A stretch of DNA of 64,000 bases from Rhabdophis nuchalis (lineage: Eukaryota; Chordata; Lepidosauria; Squamata; Natricidae): contig CM077651.1 in NCBI GenBank assembly GCA_039707465.1, forward strand, positions 20,767,019 through 20,831,018, read 5' to 3'. Below, one piece after another: positions 20,844 through 32,712 of this stretch (positions within the stretch are counted from its first letter, which is position 1; each line of letters starts with the position of its first letter). The translations under genes and the position numbers were made by a program. The notes beneath the pieces were generated by a model. It saw only the letters and a program-made list of their open reading frames with translations, searched no databases and was not told the DNA's origin.

Positions 20844-21281
20844 ATATAGCCCATTATTAATTGTAATCTGGGAGTTGCTAGCATTCAAACAATGTGTAAA
20901 ATAGAAAAATTATCACAAAGGCTCATTTAAAAAAAAAAAACTTGAAAGATGCAATAAATGTATACCTTCAATATAAATCTTATCTCCCATAATTAATTTT
21001 CCCCAGCAAAATGTTCATTGTCAATGCAATTAGGTGTCCTTTAAAAAAAATAGAACGAACCACCTAGCCCTGTCTGATATGTGAGTAGTGTTTGAATGGT
21101 CGAATCCTACTGCAAGAAATAAAGTCATTTTTGGCAGAGCTTTGGAGGATTATCCAATGTTGGTTCAGGAGGCCAATTCTACCTCCTCAAACCTTCTCAA
21201 ACACATTACACAATGTCCAAAGCACATGGACTCTCTTACCTCCAATAAATATCTCACAAAGGGGAGACTTTACTTTGAGAA

Positions 21282-21282
<1 letters not shown>
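20844..21282. other. Unique stretch, no gene seen
   Basis: The frame starting at 21088 owes its length to the AAT tract downstream. No motif. Confidence 0.4.
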
Positions 21283-21357
<75 letters not shown>

Positions 21358-21386
21358 CATCATCATCATCACCATCATCATCATCT
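21283..21386. repeat. (AAT)n(ATC)n microsatellite
   Basis: About 24 AAT units followed by ATC units. It is the short-repeat tail of the minus-strand LINE at 21386-21850. Confidence 0.95.
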
Positions 21387-21850
21387 TTATTGTCATTGTA
21401 CTAAAACTACAATGAAATTTGTTTTAACTTCACTGGTGCAAAATTATAACAGAGACAAAAAAGAGAGAAAGGAAAAAAGAAAAAACTAGCATGTGCATGG
21501 AGTGATTGCGGTTGAATTTAAAAGTCTCACAGCCCATGGATAGAAGCTATCTTTAAACCTGTTCGTTCGGCTGGCTATACTTTGATATCTTCTGCCTGAT
21601 GGTAGAAGGGCAAAGAGATACCAACCAGGGTGTAAATCATATTTGAGAATCTTCCTTGCTCTGCTAAAGCAGCGAGATCTGGTCTTGTTATCCAGTGACG
21701 TCAGAGGGCAACCGATGGTTTCTTGTGCTGAATTGATCACTCTCTGTAGTGCCTTCCTCTCCGCAACTGTTAAACCAGCATACCACCACTGTGATACAAT
21801 ATGTGAGGACACTTTCTATGATGGACCGATAGAAAGAGGTGATCAGCCGT
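21386..21850 (-). mobile_element. Non-LTR LINE 3' end with reverse-transcriptase C-terminal tail
   Basis: The minus frame 21812-21486 reads QWWYAGLTVAERKALQRVI, then NKTRSRCFSRARKI and LLPSGRRYQSI..RTNRFKDSFYP. That is the conserved C-terminal tail of a fish- and reptile-type non-LTR retrotransposon (I recall it from Rex1/L2-group elements; the clade is not certain). The 3' UTR (acaatgacaataaagatgat on the minus strand) and the short-repeat tail follow. 5' truncated. Confidence 0.7.
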
Positions 21851-22530
21851 CATCCATCTCTTTCCTATTTGTCTTAATTATTTAGCACACTAAAGCTCAT
21901 CCTTGATTTCACTTCAGCCAAGACTAAATGTCAAAAGCTATATTTCACCTCCAATGTGAAATGCAAATCAAGCCCACAGCATTCTTGAAGCAGTGAGCAA
22001 AGGAAAGTCAGGCAGAGATTTATCCTATATGTCAGTAGAATTCACAGAAAAAAACTATTGGATATAACACCTCAGATATATGGATATTTTATACCCGTTG
22101 CTTCATGACACTATGTGTTCAGGCTATGCAGGAGAAATTCAGTTCACAATCCTTTGGCTCAGTGGTGGTCGGTAATTGAAACACATAAGGGAATATCGCT
22201 CCTGCTGCCTTGAGTCCAGAAGCAGTTCCATAAGTGGGAGGCATAGACATTTTGGTGAGGTACTGACGTTTAGTACTGTAAGGAGTCCCAGGCCACTCCT
22301 GACTGAAGGAGTGGAATGTCTTCCAGTTTGAACTGAGGAGACAGAATGTAAGGCAACTAGCAGTTGGAACAGAGTTCTTTTCAGGTGGGGAGGGGGAGTA
22401 AAGCTCCTTAGCATCAGAGCATGTTAATTACTGTATAAAAGATACTAATGATCTGATGGTCATTTCAAAAAATTCTTTCTTAGTGAAGCCAAGAGGAACA
22501 TACATACCAAGTTTTGATTTTGTAGGCTTT
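21851..22530. other. Unique stretch, no gene seen
   Basis: A 91-codon minus frame at 22139-22414 has no motif that I recognise and no supporting splice or start context. Confidence 0.4.
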
Positions 22531-22571
22531 ATGGTTCTGGAGATTTTGTGATGAGTGAGTTGTATTTGCAT

Positions 22572-22574
<3 letters not shown>

Positions 22575-22607
<33 letters not shown>

Positions 22608-22775
22608 GCATTTGTGCTGATAAATAAACAAGGGAGACTAGTATAGATCTATTTCAAGCTATTTAGCTCTCATCAGCTAGCCATACCCTTACTGAGATTT
22701 GAACTGGGGCTGTATTACATGTTAGGTAGATGTTTTAGCCACTAAGCCATCAGGTTCTCCTGATCAGCTGAGCCA
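22575..22775 (-). mobile_element. Second tRNA-derived SINE family, copy 1
   Basis: On the minus strand: ctgatggcttagtggctaaa (A box), agttcaaatctcagtaaggg (B box), gctagctgatgagagctaaa, then tttatttatcagcacaaa and a (CA)n tail. The second copy is at 36515-36720. Confidence 0.65.
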
Positions 22776-22820
22776 GGGGAATAAGTATATACTTGTGTCA
22801 CAACACGCTGGTAAGCCCCA

Positions 22821-22834
22821 ATAGATAGATAGAT

Positions 22835-22894
<60 letters not shown>

Positions 22895-22967
22895 TAGATA
22901 TAGATATAGATATAGATATAGATATAGATATAGATATAGATATAGATATAGATATAGATATAGATAT

Positions 22968-23045
<78 letters not shown>

Positions 23046-23108
23046 GATAGAGATAGAGATAGAGATAGAGATAGAGATAGAGATAGAGATAGAGATAGAG
23101 ATAGAGAT
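22821..23108. repeat. Compound GATA / GATATA / GAGATA microsatellite
   Basis: Four sharply bounded blocks: (GATA)n to about 22892, (GATATA)n to about 22966, (GATA)n to about 23043, then (GAGATA)n to 23108. GATA arrays are known as Bkm repeats in snakes. The Ile/Tyr/Ser/Leu-only frames over it are not genes. Confidence 0.95.
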
Positions 23109-24394
23109 ATATTGACCAACAACCACTAGGGACATGATGAATTGAGACAGCTAGCAAAACATTCCCTCCTCTCTTTCTTCTTTGCTGATTGGAAGCCTTG
23201 GATTTTGGATATTTTAAGTTCACCCTTCCTACCTGCTTTTTAAAAGAGGACTCCAGACATCTGATGTCCTTCTTATTTCCTCTCACAGCTTTTAATTTCC
23301 CTAATAATTTCACTTCATCTCCTTGGACATTAGCATATTTTCTCTAAGCACTCTTAATGGGTTGGCTTGAACAATGCACAGATGTTCTACTGAATATGAA
23401 AACTGCAGGGTTCCAATCTGGGTTATTTTCAATTCATCAGTACCTGCTACTAATTAACCAGCAATGTCATGGCACAAACCTTGGCTTGTTGCACTTTCAT
23501 CCTGACCACATACATATCCTAAGATATGTTTGCACTATGAACCCATGCCATCAGCTACCCCATTGTGGATGCCTAAGTCTTAGCGTTTGCTTACAAAACC
23601 CTCAGGGGCATAGCTAACCTATATTTATTCAAAAAACTTATGGTGAGCAATTACACATTGACCTTGTTCAGCAACCCCAGTATACTGTATTTTGGTGACT
23701 CGGTTGTTCAGCAAAGTGGTTGTGAATAAAAATTATGTGACTGTCCTTACAATTTTCCTTTTCTTTTTGCTCCTCCCTTCCGCCAAGCTGGAGTTCTTTC
23801 ACTTTTTCCCTTGATTATTTCCTCATTACACTGTAGTGTGGGGTAAATAATCAAGGGGAAATAAGAGTTATACATGATACGTGTGTTTTTTGTTAATTTG
23901 AAAAATTACTGTACATTAACAAATTGTGAATATAGTATTTTTACTCTCTCTCCCATCATTGGGATGTTCACATCTGGCACTGGAATAATTAGCAAAGAGA
24001 AAATGTTTCTATTTACAATAATGGGAGAGAAATGGATTACAAGAGAATAAGCAGGCACATGAATTGAAAGGAATGTTAATTTCTTAGTGTTTACTGAGAG
24101 GCCCTTAGGAGGCACAGAATGCCTTTATTGTGAAACTGATAGGGGTCTTGCCAGTTTCAGCCAGCAGCTGAGAGCTGGTTGAGGATTCTCATCAATGTAT
24201 TAAGTCAAAGATAAATTTACTAACTTGCAGTTAACACTCTTTAGGAAAGCATTATGCTAGGGAGAAAAGCAACTTAGGAAGAGTTAGCTTTTTAACATAT
24301 GAACGTCAAATTTATATTGGATACAATCAATCAGAACAGAGTGTATAAAAACTTGCTTTTCTCCACAATAAATGTTATGTTGTTATACGGATAG
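23109..24394. other. Mostly unique stretch, no gene seen
   Basis: A fragment near 23665-23760 (gtgactcggttgttcagcaa) may belong to the AGGTAGTCCT DNA family. A TATA-like gtataaaa and an AATAAA lie 25 bp apart near 24345-24370 and might mark an old LTR, but no termini were found. Confidence 0.4.
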
Positions 24395-24925
24395 GGCCAA
24401 TTGTTAAAGTCGGTCAAGGTGTTTTTCAATCCTGAGCTTGTCTTCAGAGGTGTTGGCTATTCCTGCCAGCTTAGTGTCATCTGCAAATTTGATGAGTTCC
24501 CCTTCTATTCCCTCATCTAAGTCATTTAGGAAGATATTGAAGAGTATTGGGCCTAAGATGGAACCCTGTGGCACCTCACTGCTTACTCCCCTCCATCCAG
24601 ATGTATTACCATTAAGGACAACCATTAAGGACAACTTGTTGAGTACAGTTTGTCAGCCAGTTACAAATCCATTTTTTTCTAGCTTACCAGGAAGTAGGTT
24701 GTAATCTACTTTGTTGAATGCCTTGTCTAAATAGTAAATATACTATTTAAATATATAGTAAACATACTATCCCCACCGACACTATCCCCAACATATTATC
24801 CCCATCCTCACTCATTTACCTATTTAGTCACTTTGTCAAAAAATGAAATAAGATTGGTTTGGTATGATCTGTTTTTAAACCCATGCTGGCTTTTACAGTC
24901 CTTACCAAATTGGTACAGAATATAT
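24395..24925 (-). mobile_element. CR1 LINE reverse-transcriptase fragment
   Basis: The minus frame 24634-24404 reads VPQGSILGPILFNIFLNDL and then LIKFADDTKLAG, which are RT blocks B and C with intact FADD. Upstream coding similarity (ccatgctggcttttacag side) continues to about 24925 around a short insertion at 24730-24830. Neither the 5' nor the 3' part is present. Confidence 0.8.
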
Positions 24926-25741
24926 GAAGGGACACATACATAATCCTACTTTCTAGGATTATTGTGAGGTTGTTTTGTATCATCTACATTTAGATATTTC
25001 AAGGTTTTTGATTGTGTGGAAACATTATTTTCAAAGCAAATCTTATACAAACTTAAATTTGTGCATTATTTTCTTAATAAGATTGATTAAATTTATAATG
25101 TTAATTATGCTTCGATACAAATTAATACCTATGATCCCGAACAACCCCCAATCTGAAAAAGTACTAAATCAGACCTGCTTGATGTCCTTTAAAAACAGAA
25201 TATCAAAAATGTAATTTAACAACCTTAAATTAGCATATGTACATAGTAATTACAGCAAACACTCTAAATGCCTCAGGAGTGTTTGATGCAAGAACTTGAT
25301 TTTAATATTAGTTTGCGAATTTATATCACACGATATACAAATTCATAACGTAGATCCATAAGCATCCATCTAGATTATTAATTTGTTTCAAAACACTCAA
25401 GGGTACATATTAAGTTACCATCTGTAATATAAGAATCAATGCTTGTGCTGACATAATGTTAGCTTTAATGGTAATAAACCTCAGGGGAAATTAGCTCATA
25501 AGTTAATAGTAAAGGAAAGAAATCAGTTCAGGCTTACTATCCTTGTGTTTACAGCAAGACTTGTCACCTTGCTGCCAAAGGACCATGGCATCACTAGGAC
25601 AGATTTTTCCCCATGCTGTGCTCCCACTTCTCTGGATCCCAGTTTCTTTCCATAGCAGTGTCTGGGGAGAGAGTTCTGCCAAATGGTTAAAAGATCTTTC
25701 CATAAGCAACACCAAATAGTCTATTAGTTGTCATCAATAAA
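24926..25741. other. Unique AT-rich stretch, no gene seen
   Basis: Short frames only; no motif. Confidence 0.4.
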
Positions 25742-26231
25742 GTACCGTATTTTTCAGAGTATAAGACACACCTTTTTCTCCCCAAAAAGAGGGTGAAAAT
25801 CTGGGTGCTTCTTATATACAGAATACAGCATTATTGGCCTCCTGAAACTCTGACCCCATGCATCCGTTTTTTGCAAAACAAAAAACGGGCATGCATAGGC
25901 TTTGGGAGGCATGTAGAGTGCTCCTCCTGGGGGCTGGGGAGAGCAAAAATGAGCAAAAACCATTTTTGGTCATTTTGCCCCCCCCCAAGCCCCTCAGGAG
26001 CACTCTACAAGCCTCCCAAAGCCTATGCATGCCCTGTTTTTTGCAAAAATTGCCCCATTTTTGCCCCCCCCCAGCCCTCAGGAGCACTTTGCAGACCTCT
26101 CAATCTCTCTGCATGCTCCATTTTTCACCAAAAATGAGGCATGCAGAGTGCAAAAACCTTTTTTTATTTACCTCTTCCAAATCTTGGTGCGTCTTATACT
26201 CCGGCGCATCTTGTAGTCCAAAAAATATGGT
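25742..26231. mobile_element. TA-flanked DNA element with GTATAAGACGCACC termini (copy 2)
   Basis: Left terminus ccgtatttttcagagtataa; right terminus, inverted, ccatattttttggactacaa followed by gatgcgcc. Both are bordered by TA. The interior consists of alternating inverted subrepeats (ggagcactctacaagcctcc and its complement), which explains frames on both strands. No transposase. Confidence 0.7.
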
Positions 26232-26240
26232 AGTCACTGC

Positions 26241-26541
26241 TGTTCTCCCCAATTTAGGTCTGAGCCTGGTGCCGAAGCCAATGAAGAACACCAGGCATGA
26301 GAGGAAGATTTTGTTTCCTTTTATTGAAGCGCTTCAAGACAGGAGATCCTGGCTAGAAAATGCCAAGGAACCCTGGACAAAAGAATTAAGAAAGCTTAAT
26401 ACATTTTCATGAAAACGAAAGGTGGGATAAGGCAGGATATATAAAACAAATCATCTAATAAACATAAGCAAACTGGCAGATTTTCCTGCTTCCCTTTCCT
26501 CTTGCCAACTCTGTATGTTTTTTGAGAACTGTTTCAAAACA
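26241..26541 (-). mobile_element. Solo LTR, family A (minus orientation)
   Basis: On the minus strand the 3' end reads ggcttcggcaccaggctcag, then ttggggagaaca, homologous to the end of 4726-5059. A poly(A) signal (ttcaataaaagg) and a similar U3/R region (ctaataaac, tgtattaag) follow. The right boundary is approximate, and no target duplication was found. Confidence 0.6.
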
Positions 26542-26830
26542 AAGCCAAATGACTTTATGGTCCTCCTATACACATTTGGGCTGGAAAGTGAAAGTTAATC
26601 AAAGAAATAGCCCAGATTTTGTCTTTTTTCTGTTGAACCTGAGGGAAGGGAAGGGAAGGAAGGGGAAAAGAAAGGAGAATTCTCCATAAAAAGGTATAGG
26701 TTTAGACCAGAACACAATGCAGTCAAATGCAGAGAACTAGGACTTAGGTGGGGAGGACTGCCCAACAATATGGATCAGCCAATTGGAATAGAGAGAAATC
26801 ATATCTATTCCAAGTAGATAGGATTGCCAA
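26542..26830. other. Short stretch with a (GGGAA)n tract, nothing else seen
   Basis: ggaagggaagggaaggaagg near 26645; the rest is unremarkable. Confidence 0.4.
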
Positions 26831-26966
26831 CAGTAATGGTATCCTATTTTCTTCACTACCAGTTCAGTAGTGGGAGCGTGCACATTTGGGTGGGTGGGTG
26901 GAGCCTTGCACTGCCACCACTACCAGTTCGGCCAAACTGGTGCGAACTGGCAGCATACCACCTCTG
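26831..26966. mobile_element. hAT MITE, GGTGGTAT subtype (136 bp)
   Basis: Ends CAGTAATGGTATCC and, inverted, CAGAGGTGGTATGCTGCC. Flanks attgccaa and attgaaaa agree at 6 of 8. Confidence 0.65.
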
Positions 26967-27372
26967 ATTGAAAACCCTATCTACTATTCCTATAAGTAGT
27001 AGGTAGGGTTAGCAGGCAGACCAGACCACCTTGCTAGTACTACTAACAGGAGAAAATGCTACTTTTGATGCTGAACAAGAAAACCTGCCTGTGTGTCACC
27101 CCATCTCTTGAGTAGGAGCAGACTGAAAATGCCATCACCCATTCTTTTTTCCCCCAAGGGGTAGGAGACCTTTTCATGCTGGGGAAAGACCAAAGTACAA
27201 ATCTGCTTTGTGAATTTAGTCAGCAATCCTGTCTTGAACCAACTCTATACAATTTTTACTTTTTAGGAAGGCCTAGGGGAATTAAGTGAGTTCAAAAGGC
27301 ATTCCTGGCAGGGAAAATATAAGATGCTGGAGCCCACCAGCAAAATGCTTTTCAGCATGCTCTATGACAGAT
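26967..27372. other. Unique stretch, no gene seen
   Basis: No repeat or motif recognised. Confidence 0.4.
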
Positions 27373-27700
27373 CGAGGCACACAGTGGCTCAGTGGCTTGT
27401 CAATCAGAAAGGTTGGTAGTTCGGGGGTTCAAATCCCTTGTGCTGCATAATGGAGTGAGCTCCTGTTACTTGTCCCAGCTTCGACCAACCTAGCAGTTCG
27501 AAAGCATGTAAAAATGCAAGTAGAAAAATAGGGATTACTTTGATGGGAAGTAATGCACCTTCAGCATTTAGTCATGCTAGCCACATGACCATGGAGACGT
27601 CTTCAGACAGTGCTGTCTCTTTGGCTTTATAATGGAGATGAGCACTGCCCCCTAGATTTGGGAATGGCTTGCACATATGTATGAGGAGAACCTTTACCTA
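27373..27700 (+). mobile_element. Sauria-type SINE, plus strand, complete
   Basis: Head cacagtggctcagtggc (A box) and gggttcaaatccc (B box); tail gaggagaacctttaccta. Flanked by identical 10-bp repeats tatgacagat (27363-27372 and 27701-27710). A short deletion is present inside the head relative to other copies. Confidence 0.85.
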
Positions 27701-27710
27701 TATGACAGAT

Positions 27711-28519
27711 ACCCAAAAATCAGACCTGGATTCACACATCACAATAAGCATGATTTACAAATATCACCCTAAACCAAAAGCAAACCACAAACCACCCTCC
27801 AGCTTAATGTGATGTTTGAGCTAAATCAGATTCAAGATATTATTTGAATCACTTTTGCCTTTAGGTAATTAGCCCTGCAAATACATTCCACAAGGAGATT
27901 TTATGGTTGTCCGAATCCTTTTAAAACATGATTCCCAAGGGAGAAACATGGAGTCAGAAGAGTTAACCTTGCTTCCCAATATCTCTCTAGATGTTGATAT
28001 ATAATTATATAGATTGCATTTGAAGGTCTTTCAAAATACCTGAAGGAATGTTCCCCTTCATCAGCAGTGAAGAAAAAGAAGCTTCCTATTTTGGGACAGT
28101 GCTTATTTTCCCTCCAGAAATATGATTGACATCAGTCTTTGCTGTATTTTTAGCTCCAGGTTAAACTTTCCTGTTGACCCAAGCATTTTGAATGGACCAA
28201 TCTGTTTGCGTGTAAGTGTGCGTTTTTCTCCCTTCCTTTCAATATGATATTCTGTCTATATTTTGCCTTTGTGGTACAGTTCAGCACACTGATTATATTT
28301 TGATGGGAGGTATCAGTGCTTAATTAAATAAATGCATCCAACATCAACACAGAATAAATTTGACCAGCAGCCATCTGAAATAAAAGATATAATCCCAGAA
28401 GCAAAACAGCAGGGAAACCAGTCATTAATCAAGATTATTTGCATACAGATGGTTCAACCTGCATCTCTAAATTATAGGATACGCTGATGATATATGAATA
28501 AATAATGAAGGACCTTTTC
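27711..28519. other. Unique stretch, no gene seen
   Basis: No coding motif or repeat recognised. Confidence 0.45.
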
Positions 28520-29880
28520 CATTGGAATACAGGATGTAGAATAACAAGGTTGGAACAGGCCTTGGAGGTTTTCTATTCCAACCCTCATACTCAAGTAGGA
28601 GACCTTATGCCATTCCAGAGAAATGATTGTCCAATCTCTTCTTGAAGATCTCCAAAAATGGAGCATCAGCAACTTTTGGAGGCAATTCATTCCATTGATT
28701 TATTGTTCTCACAGTCAGGAATCTTTTCCTTAGTTCTGGGTTAGATCTCTTTTTAATGAGTTTTTATCAGTTACTTCCTGTCTTGCCCTCAGGTGCTCTG
28801 GAAAATAGGTCAACCCTCTCTTCTCTGTGACAGCCCCTCAACTAATGGAAGATTGCCATAATGTCACCCCTAACCCCTAGAGATACATAATGCTCTCCAG
28901 CAGGTATAGAAAATAAGTCAGCAAGTGTCATTTGCCTCTTTATAAATCTATGGTGAGGCCCCATCTGGAGTATTGTGTACAGTTCTGGTCACCATACCTT
29001 CAGAAGGATATTATGGAAATGGAAAAGGTGCAGAGGAGGACAACCAGAATGATTAGGGGACTGGAACACCTTCCTTACCATCTGAGGCTGCAATGGCTGG
29101 GGCTTTTCACTCTAGAACGACGGCGCCTGAGAGGTGACCTGATTGAAGTCTATAAAATCATCCACGGTGTGGACAAAGTAGAAAAGGAAAAACTGTTTTC
29201 TCTATCGCACAACACTAGAACTAGGGGGCACTCCATGAAACTTTTGATAGCTAGACCTCAAACAAATAACAGGAAGTACTTTTTCACCCAGAGGATCACT
29301 GGTCTATGGAACTCCCTGCCAGAAGAAGTGGTGACAGCTGTCAGCCTCGACACCTTTAAGAAAAGATTAGATGAGTTCATGGAGAACAAGGGTATCAATG
29401 GCTATCATTATGGATGCCTAAGGACACCCTCCGGGATGGAGAGATAGGCAGGATATCTCTCAATGCCATTTGCAGGGAATCATAAGCAGGTGAAGACATC
29501 TGCTTGGGAAGACCTTGAAGCGAATCGTGAGCCACTGTGTGAGACAGAATGCTGGACTGGATGGGCTGTGGCCTGTTCCAGCAAGGCTATTCTTATGTTC
29601 GTATGTTCTTATTCATCATACAGTGTAGCCTCTAAATCCCTTATCAACTTTGTTGCTTTCTATGCCTTTTTTCTAGGGTGCCTGCATCTTTATTTTGGTG
29701 ATAAGAACTGGATGCATTAGTCCAAATTACATGCATAAATCTCAGTGCAGTGTAAAGCAGTAGTACTACTTCACATGCTCTTGATACAATCTCTCTGTTG
29801 GTGCAGCCCAGGACTGCATTGGGTTTTTAGGCAGCTGATATTTAAGTGGCGGTCCACTAGAACTTCTAGAAGCCTCTCAT
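28520..29880 (-). mobile_element. CR1 LINE, minus strand, split by another CR1
   Basis: The left part (28520-28896) is an inverted CR1 3' end and C-terminal coding region (aacaaggttggaacaggcct). The right part (29618-29880) continues the same element (tagcctctaaatcccttatc, then gataagaactggatgcatta). The middle is a plus-strand CR1 of another subfamily. Confidence 0.7.
28897..29617 (+). mobile_element. CR1 LINE 3' part, plus strand, nested
   Basis: The frame 28932-29447 (171 codons) is an unbroken CR1 ORF2 C-terminus: YKSMVRPHLEYCVQFWSP, KVQRRTTRMIRGLEHLPY, RRRLRGDLIEVYKIIHG, then the stop. The 3' UTR ends gcctgttccagcaaggctat and ttcttatgttcgtatgttct. This tail differs from the ccaactctgttattct tail of the other CR1 copies, so it is a distinct subfamily. 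Confidence 0.85.
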
Positions 29881-30634
29881 TGTTACTACTAGACATAGAG
29901 AACTAAACAATTGTGTGCAAACAGTGGGAAGGGTTTCTTGGACTCTTGTTTCTGCAAGTAAAGGAGAAAAACATATTTATAATGCATCGAAAAATTTCAG
30001 AGAACCATATTTGGCAATAGCTATGACAAAGGAATGATTGGTAAAATTGCAAGAATTCACTGAAAGGACTAAATTCTTTGGTTAGAAAAAATAATAATAT
30101 CTGCCTTTATTAAAATTTCTTAAGGAATTTTGTGTAAAATAGAAAAGAATGAATTTTTGATTTATGGTTTTAATGATAGAGTAGGATTATAAAAAGAAGA
30201 GAATCATGGTGTAACTTTAGAGAGACAAGTCAATTTATAGTATTATAAAGAAGATTCAAAGTCATTTCTTTATCTCTCCTTTTTTTCTTTTCTATTTTTC
30301 TGCTATTCTTTTTGCCGTTTTAATTTTTTTCTTCCCCTTTTCTCTTTTCTTTTTCATTCTATTTTGCATTAGTTTTATTAATCTTATTCATGTTTGAAAT
30401 TTTCAATTATGCATACAGATACAGATAAAAAAAGAAATCTTATCAGAGCTACAATACAGCCCACTCAATGCTGGAAACAACTAATTTATTTGTCAGAAAA
30501 AAAACCAAAGTCATCATTTCATAGGAGTTGAAATGGCATATTTTATTAGGATCATTTGCTGAAAGTTATAGACTGGCAATATACATCACATTCAGTCATT
30601 GGAATTACAATATAATGCATACATTCTTCTAGTT
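29881..30634. other. Unique AT-rich stretch, no gene seen
   Basis: T-rich run 30280-30370; no motif. Confidence 0.4.
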
Positions 30635-30987
30635 AAAGGTAAAGGTTCCCCTCACACATTCGTGCTAGTTGTTCCCGACTCTAGGGGGCAGTGCTCATTT
30701 CTATTTCAAAGCCGAAGAGCCAATGCTGTCCGAAGACGTCTCCCTGGTCATGTGGCCGGCATGACTAAATGCTGAAGGCACACAAAACGCTGTTACCTTC
30801 CCATCAAAGGTGGTTCCTATTTTTCTACTTGCATTTTTATGTGCTTTCCAACTGCTAAGTTGGCAAAAGCTGGAACAAGTAACAGGAGCTCGCTCAGTTA
30901 CGCGACACTAGGGATTCGAATGCCGAACTGCTAACCTTTCTGATTGACAAGCTGATCGTCTTAGCCACTGAGTCACCATGTGCCTAG
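30635..30987 (-). mobile_element. Sauria-type SINE, minus strand, complete
   Basis: It starts at the tail aaaggtaaaggttcccctca and ends at the tRNA-like head (ttagccactgagtcaccatg). Flanked by 11-bp repeats ttcttctagtt (30624-30634 and 30988-30998). Confidence 0.85.
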
Positions 30988-30998
30988 TTCTTCTAGTT

Positions 30999-31716
30999 CC
31001 GTATTCATAAAAAGAGTAATGCATTTGGCAACATTGAGATAGAAATTAGTATTAAATCATAATTGAAAAAGATGTGTTGTCTGGGAACTGCAGGAGCTGC
31101 AGCTTTGTTTCAACTGAGGAGTTAAAATAAAATAGTAATTATAACCGTTAATTTTATTTTTTTTAAAGCCTCCTGATGCAGTTCATTCAGAAATAGACAC
31201 ACAGTACTGTGTGGTCTATATTTCAGTAGCATAAATGGTTCGATTAACTGCTCAACTAATATTAAAACTTATTCTGAGGTTACCATCACTAGACAATTCA
31301 GAAGGATGAGTTCAGGGAAAAAATGCTGGGGTTAATAAGATTTTCTCTCTCTCTCCATTTACCTGTTTATTTTTAAAAGACTGAATGTAATCATAAGTCG
31401 GGGATCTAGTTTTTAGCAAAATGAGTTGGAATAGCCATAAGGTGACAGCTGGAATTTTTTAATTATCTATTTAACTGGTCTTCCTCTGATAGGGTCAGAG
31501 CAACTAAGGAGATATTTGGCAACCAAACTGCATTATTACATGAGCTGAATTTCAGGTGCTGGAATTAAATTACTAAAGCATAAACAGTTTTCCATATGTT
31601 GGGTGACATTTCAACTAATATCAGAATCCCAGGAAGCATTATCAATTATTTTGAAAAAAAAAGGCTAGATGGTTGTTAGTTTTCTTAACATATTTTTATT
31701 TTGGAAGAAGCAAGAA
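30999..31716. other. Unique stretch, no gene seen
   Basis: No repeat or motif recognised. Confidence 0.4.
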
Positions 31717-31796
31717 AAGGAGGAGGAGGAGGAGGAGGAGGAGGAGGAGGAGGAGGAGGAGGAGGAGGAGGAGGAGGAGGAGGAGGAGGAGGAGGA
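31717..31796. repeat. (GGA)n microsatellite
   Basis: About 26 uninterrupted GGA units: a strong purine strand asymmetry that can form triplex or quadruplex structures. Confidence 0.95.
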
Positions 31797-31831
31797 TGCT
31801 TGTAAGATTTAAAAAGTCTTCATAAACATAT

Positions 31832-32163
31832 AAATGTAAAGTTTCCCCCACACGTGTGCTAGTCATTCCTGACTCTAGGGGGTGGTGCTCATTTCATTTC
31901 AAAGCTGAAGAGCCAGCACTGTCTGAAGATGTCTCCATGGTCTTCTGAAGAAGATGTATGAAGGTGAAGGGGCACCAAGTGCTGTTATCTTCCCATCAGT
32001 AGTCCCTATTTTTCTACTTGCATTGTTTATGTGCTAGGTTGGCAGAAGCTGGGACAAGTAATGGGAGCTCACTCCGTTACGTAGCACTAGGAATTCAAAC
32101 TGCTGAACTGCTAACATTTTGATTAACAAGCTCAGCATCTTAGCCACTGAGCCACTGCGTCCC
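31832..32163 (-). mobile_element. Sauria-type SINE, minus strand
   Basis: Tail aaatgtaaagtttcccccac at left; head gctcagcatcttagccactg at right. More diverged than other copies, with an internal deletion near 32030. Confidence 0.75.
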
Positions 32164-32712
32164 ACACAAAAGAAAAATTACAAAGGAAAAATTAGTGTGA
32201 AAACTAATGTATTAGAAAAGAAACATGAGTCCTTAAGATGATTATATGATTGATAGAGAATGGATGACTTGACAACCTTATACTACTGATATTGTGTTCT
32301 GTTGTGTTGCATTGCATTGTTGTTTTGCAGTAATAATAAAAACGTAGAACTATTTTCTCTATCTTCTTTTTAGATGTCCCTTCCATTTCTGTTATTCTAA
32401 TTCAATTACCAACATCAAGTAGATTCAAATCTTATCTTCACAGTAGGGTACTGAAGGTTGGTATTCAGTTATGGCAATAAGGCATGTAATAGGCAAATAT
32501 TAGGGCTGTGTGGAAGCCACCTGACCTGCAAATTATTTCCTGTTCGAAATAATTGATGATGAAATATTAACAATATTTAACTTATTAATTGTCTTTGGCA
32601 TTTCACAATTTCCTTCTAGAGCAAAAGGCAACTTACATAGCAGTCCATTCTTTAGATTTTCGTTTCCACTACAACCTCCTAAGAGGTAGATAGGATGGGA
32701 ATTGGTCATTGT
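32164..32712. other. Unique stretch, no gene seen
   Basis: No feature recognised. Confidence 0.4.

Noticed and set aside
22742..23135. Long Ser/Leu/Tyr/Ile frames
   Set aside because: Pure translation of the GATA-type microsatellite in all frames.
24100..24380. Solo LTR suggested by close TATA-like and AATAAA motifs
   Set aside because: No inverted termini, no target duplication and no second copy in the window.
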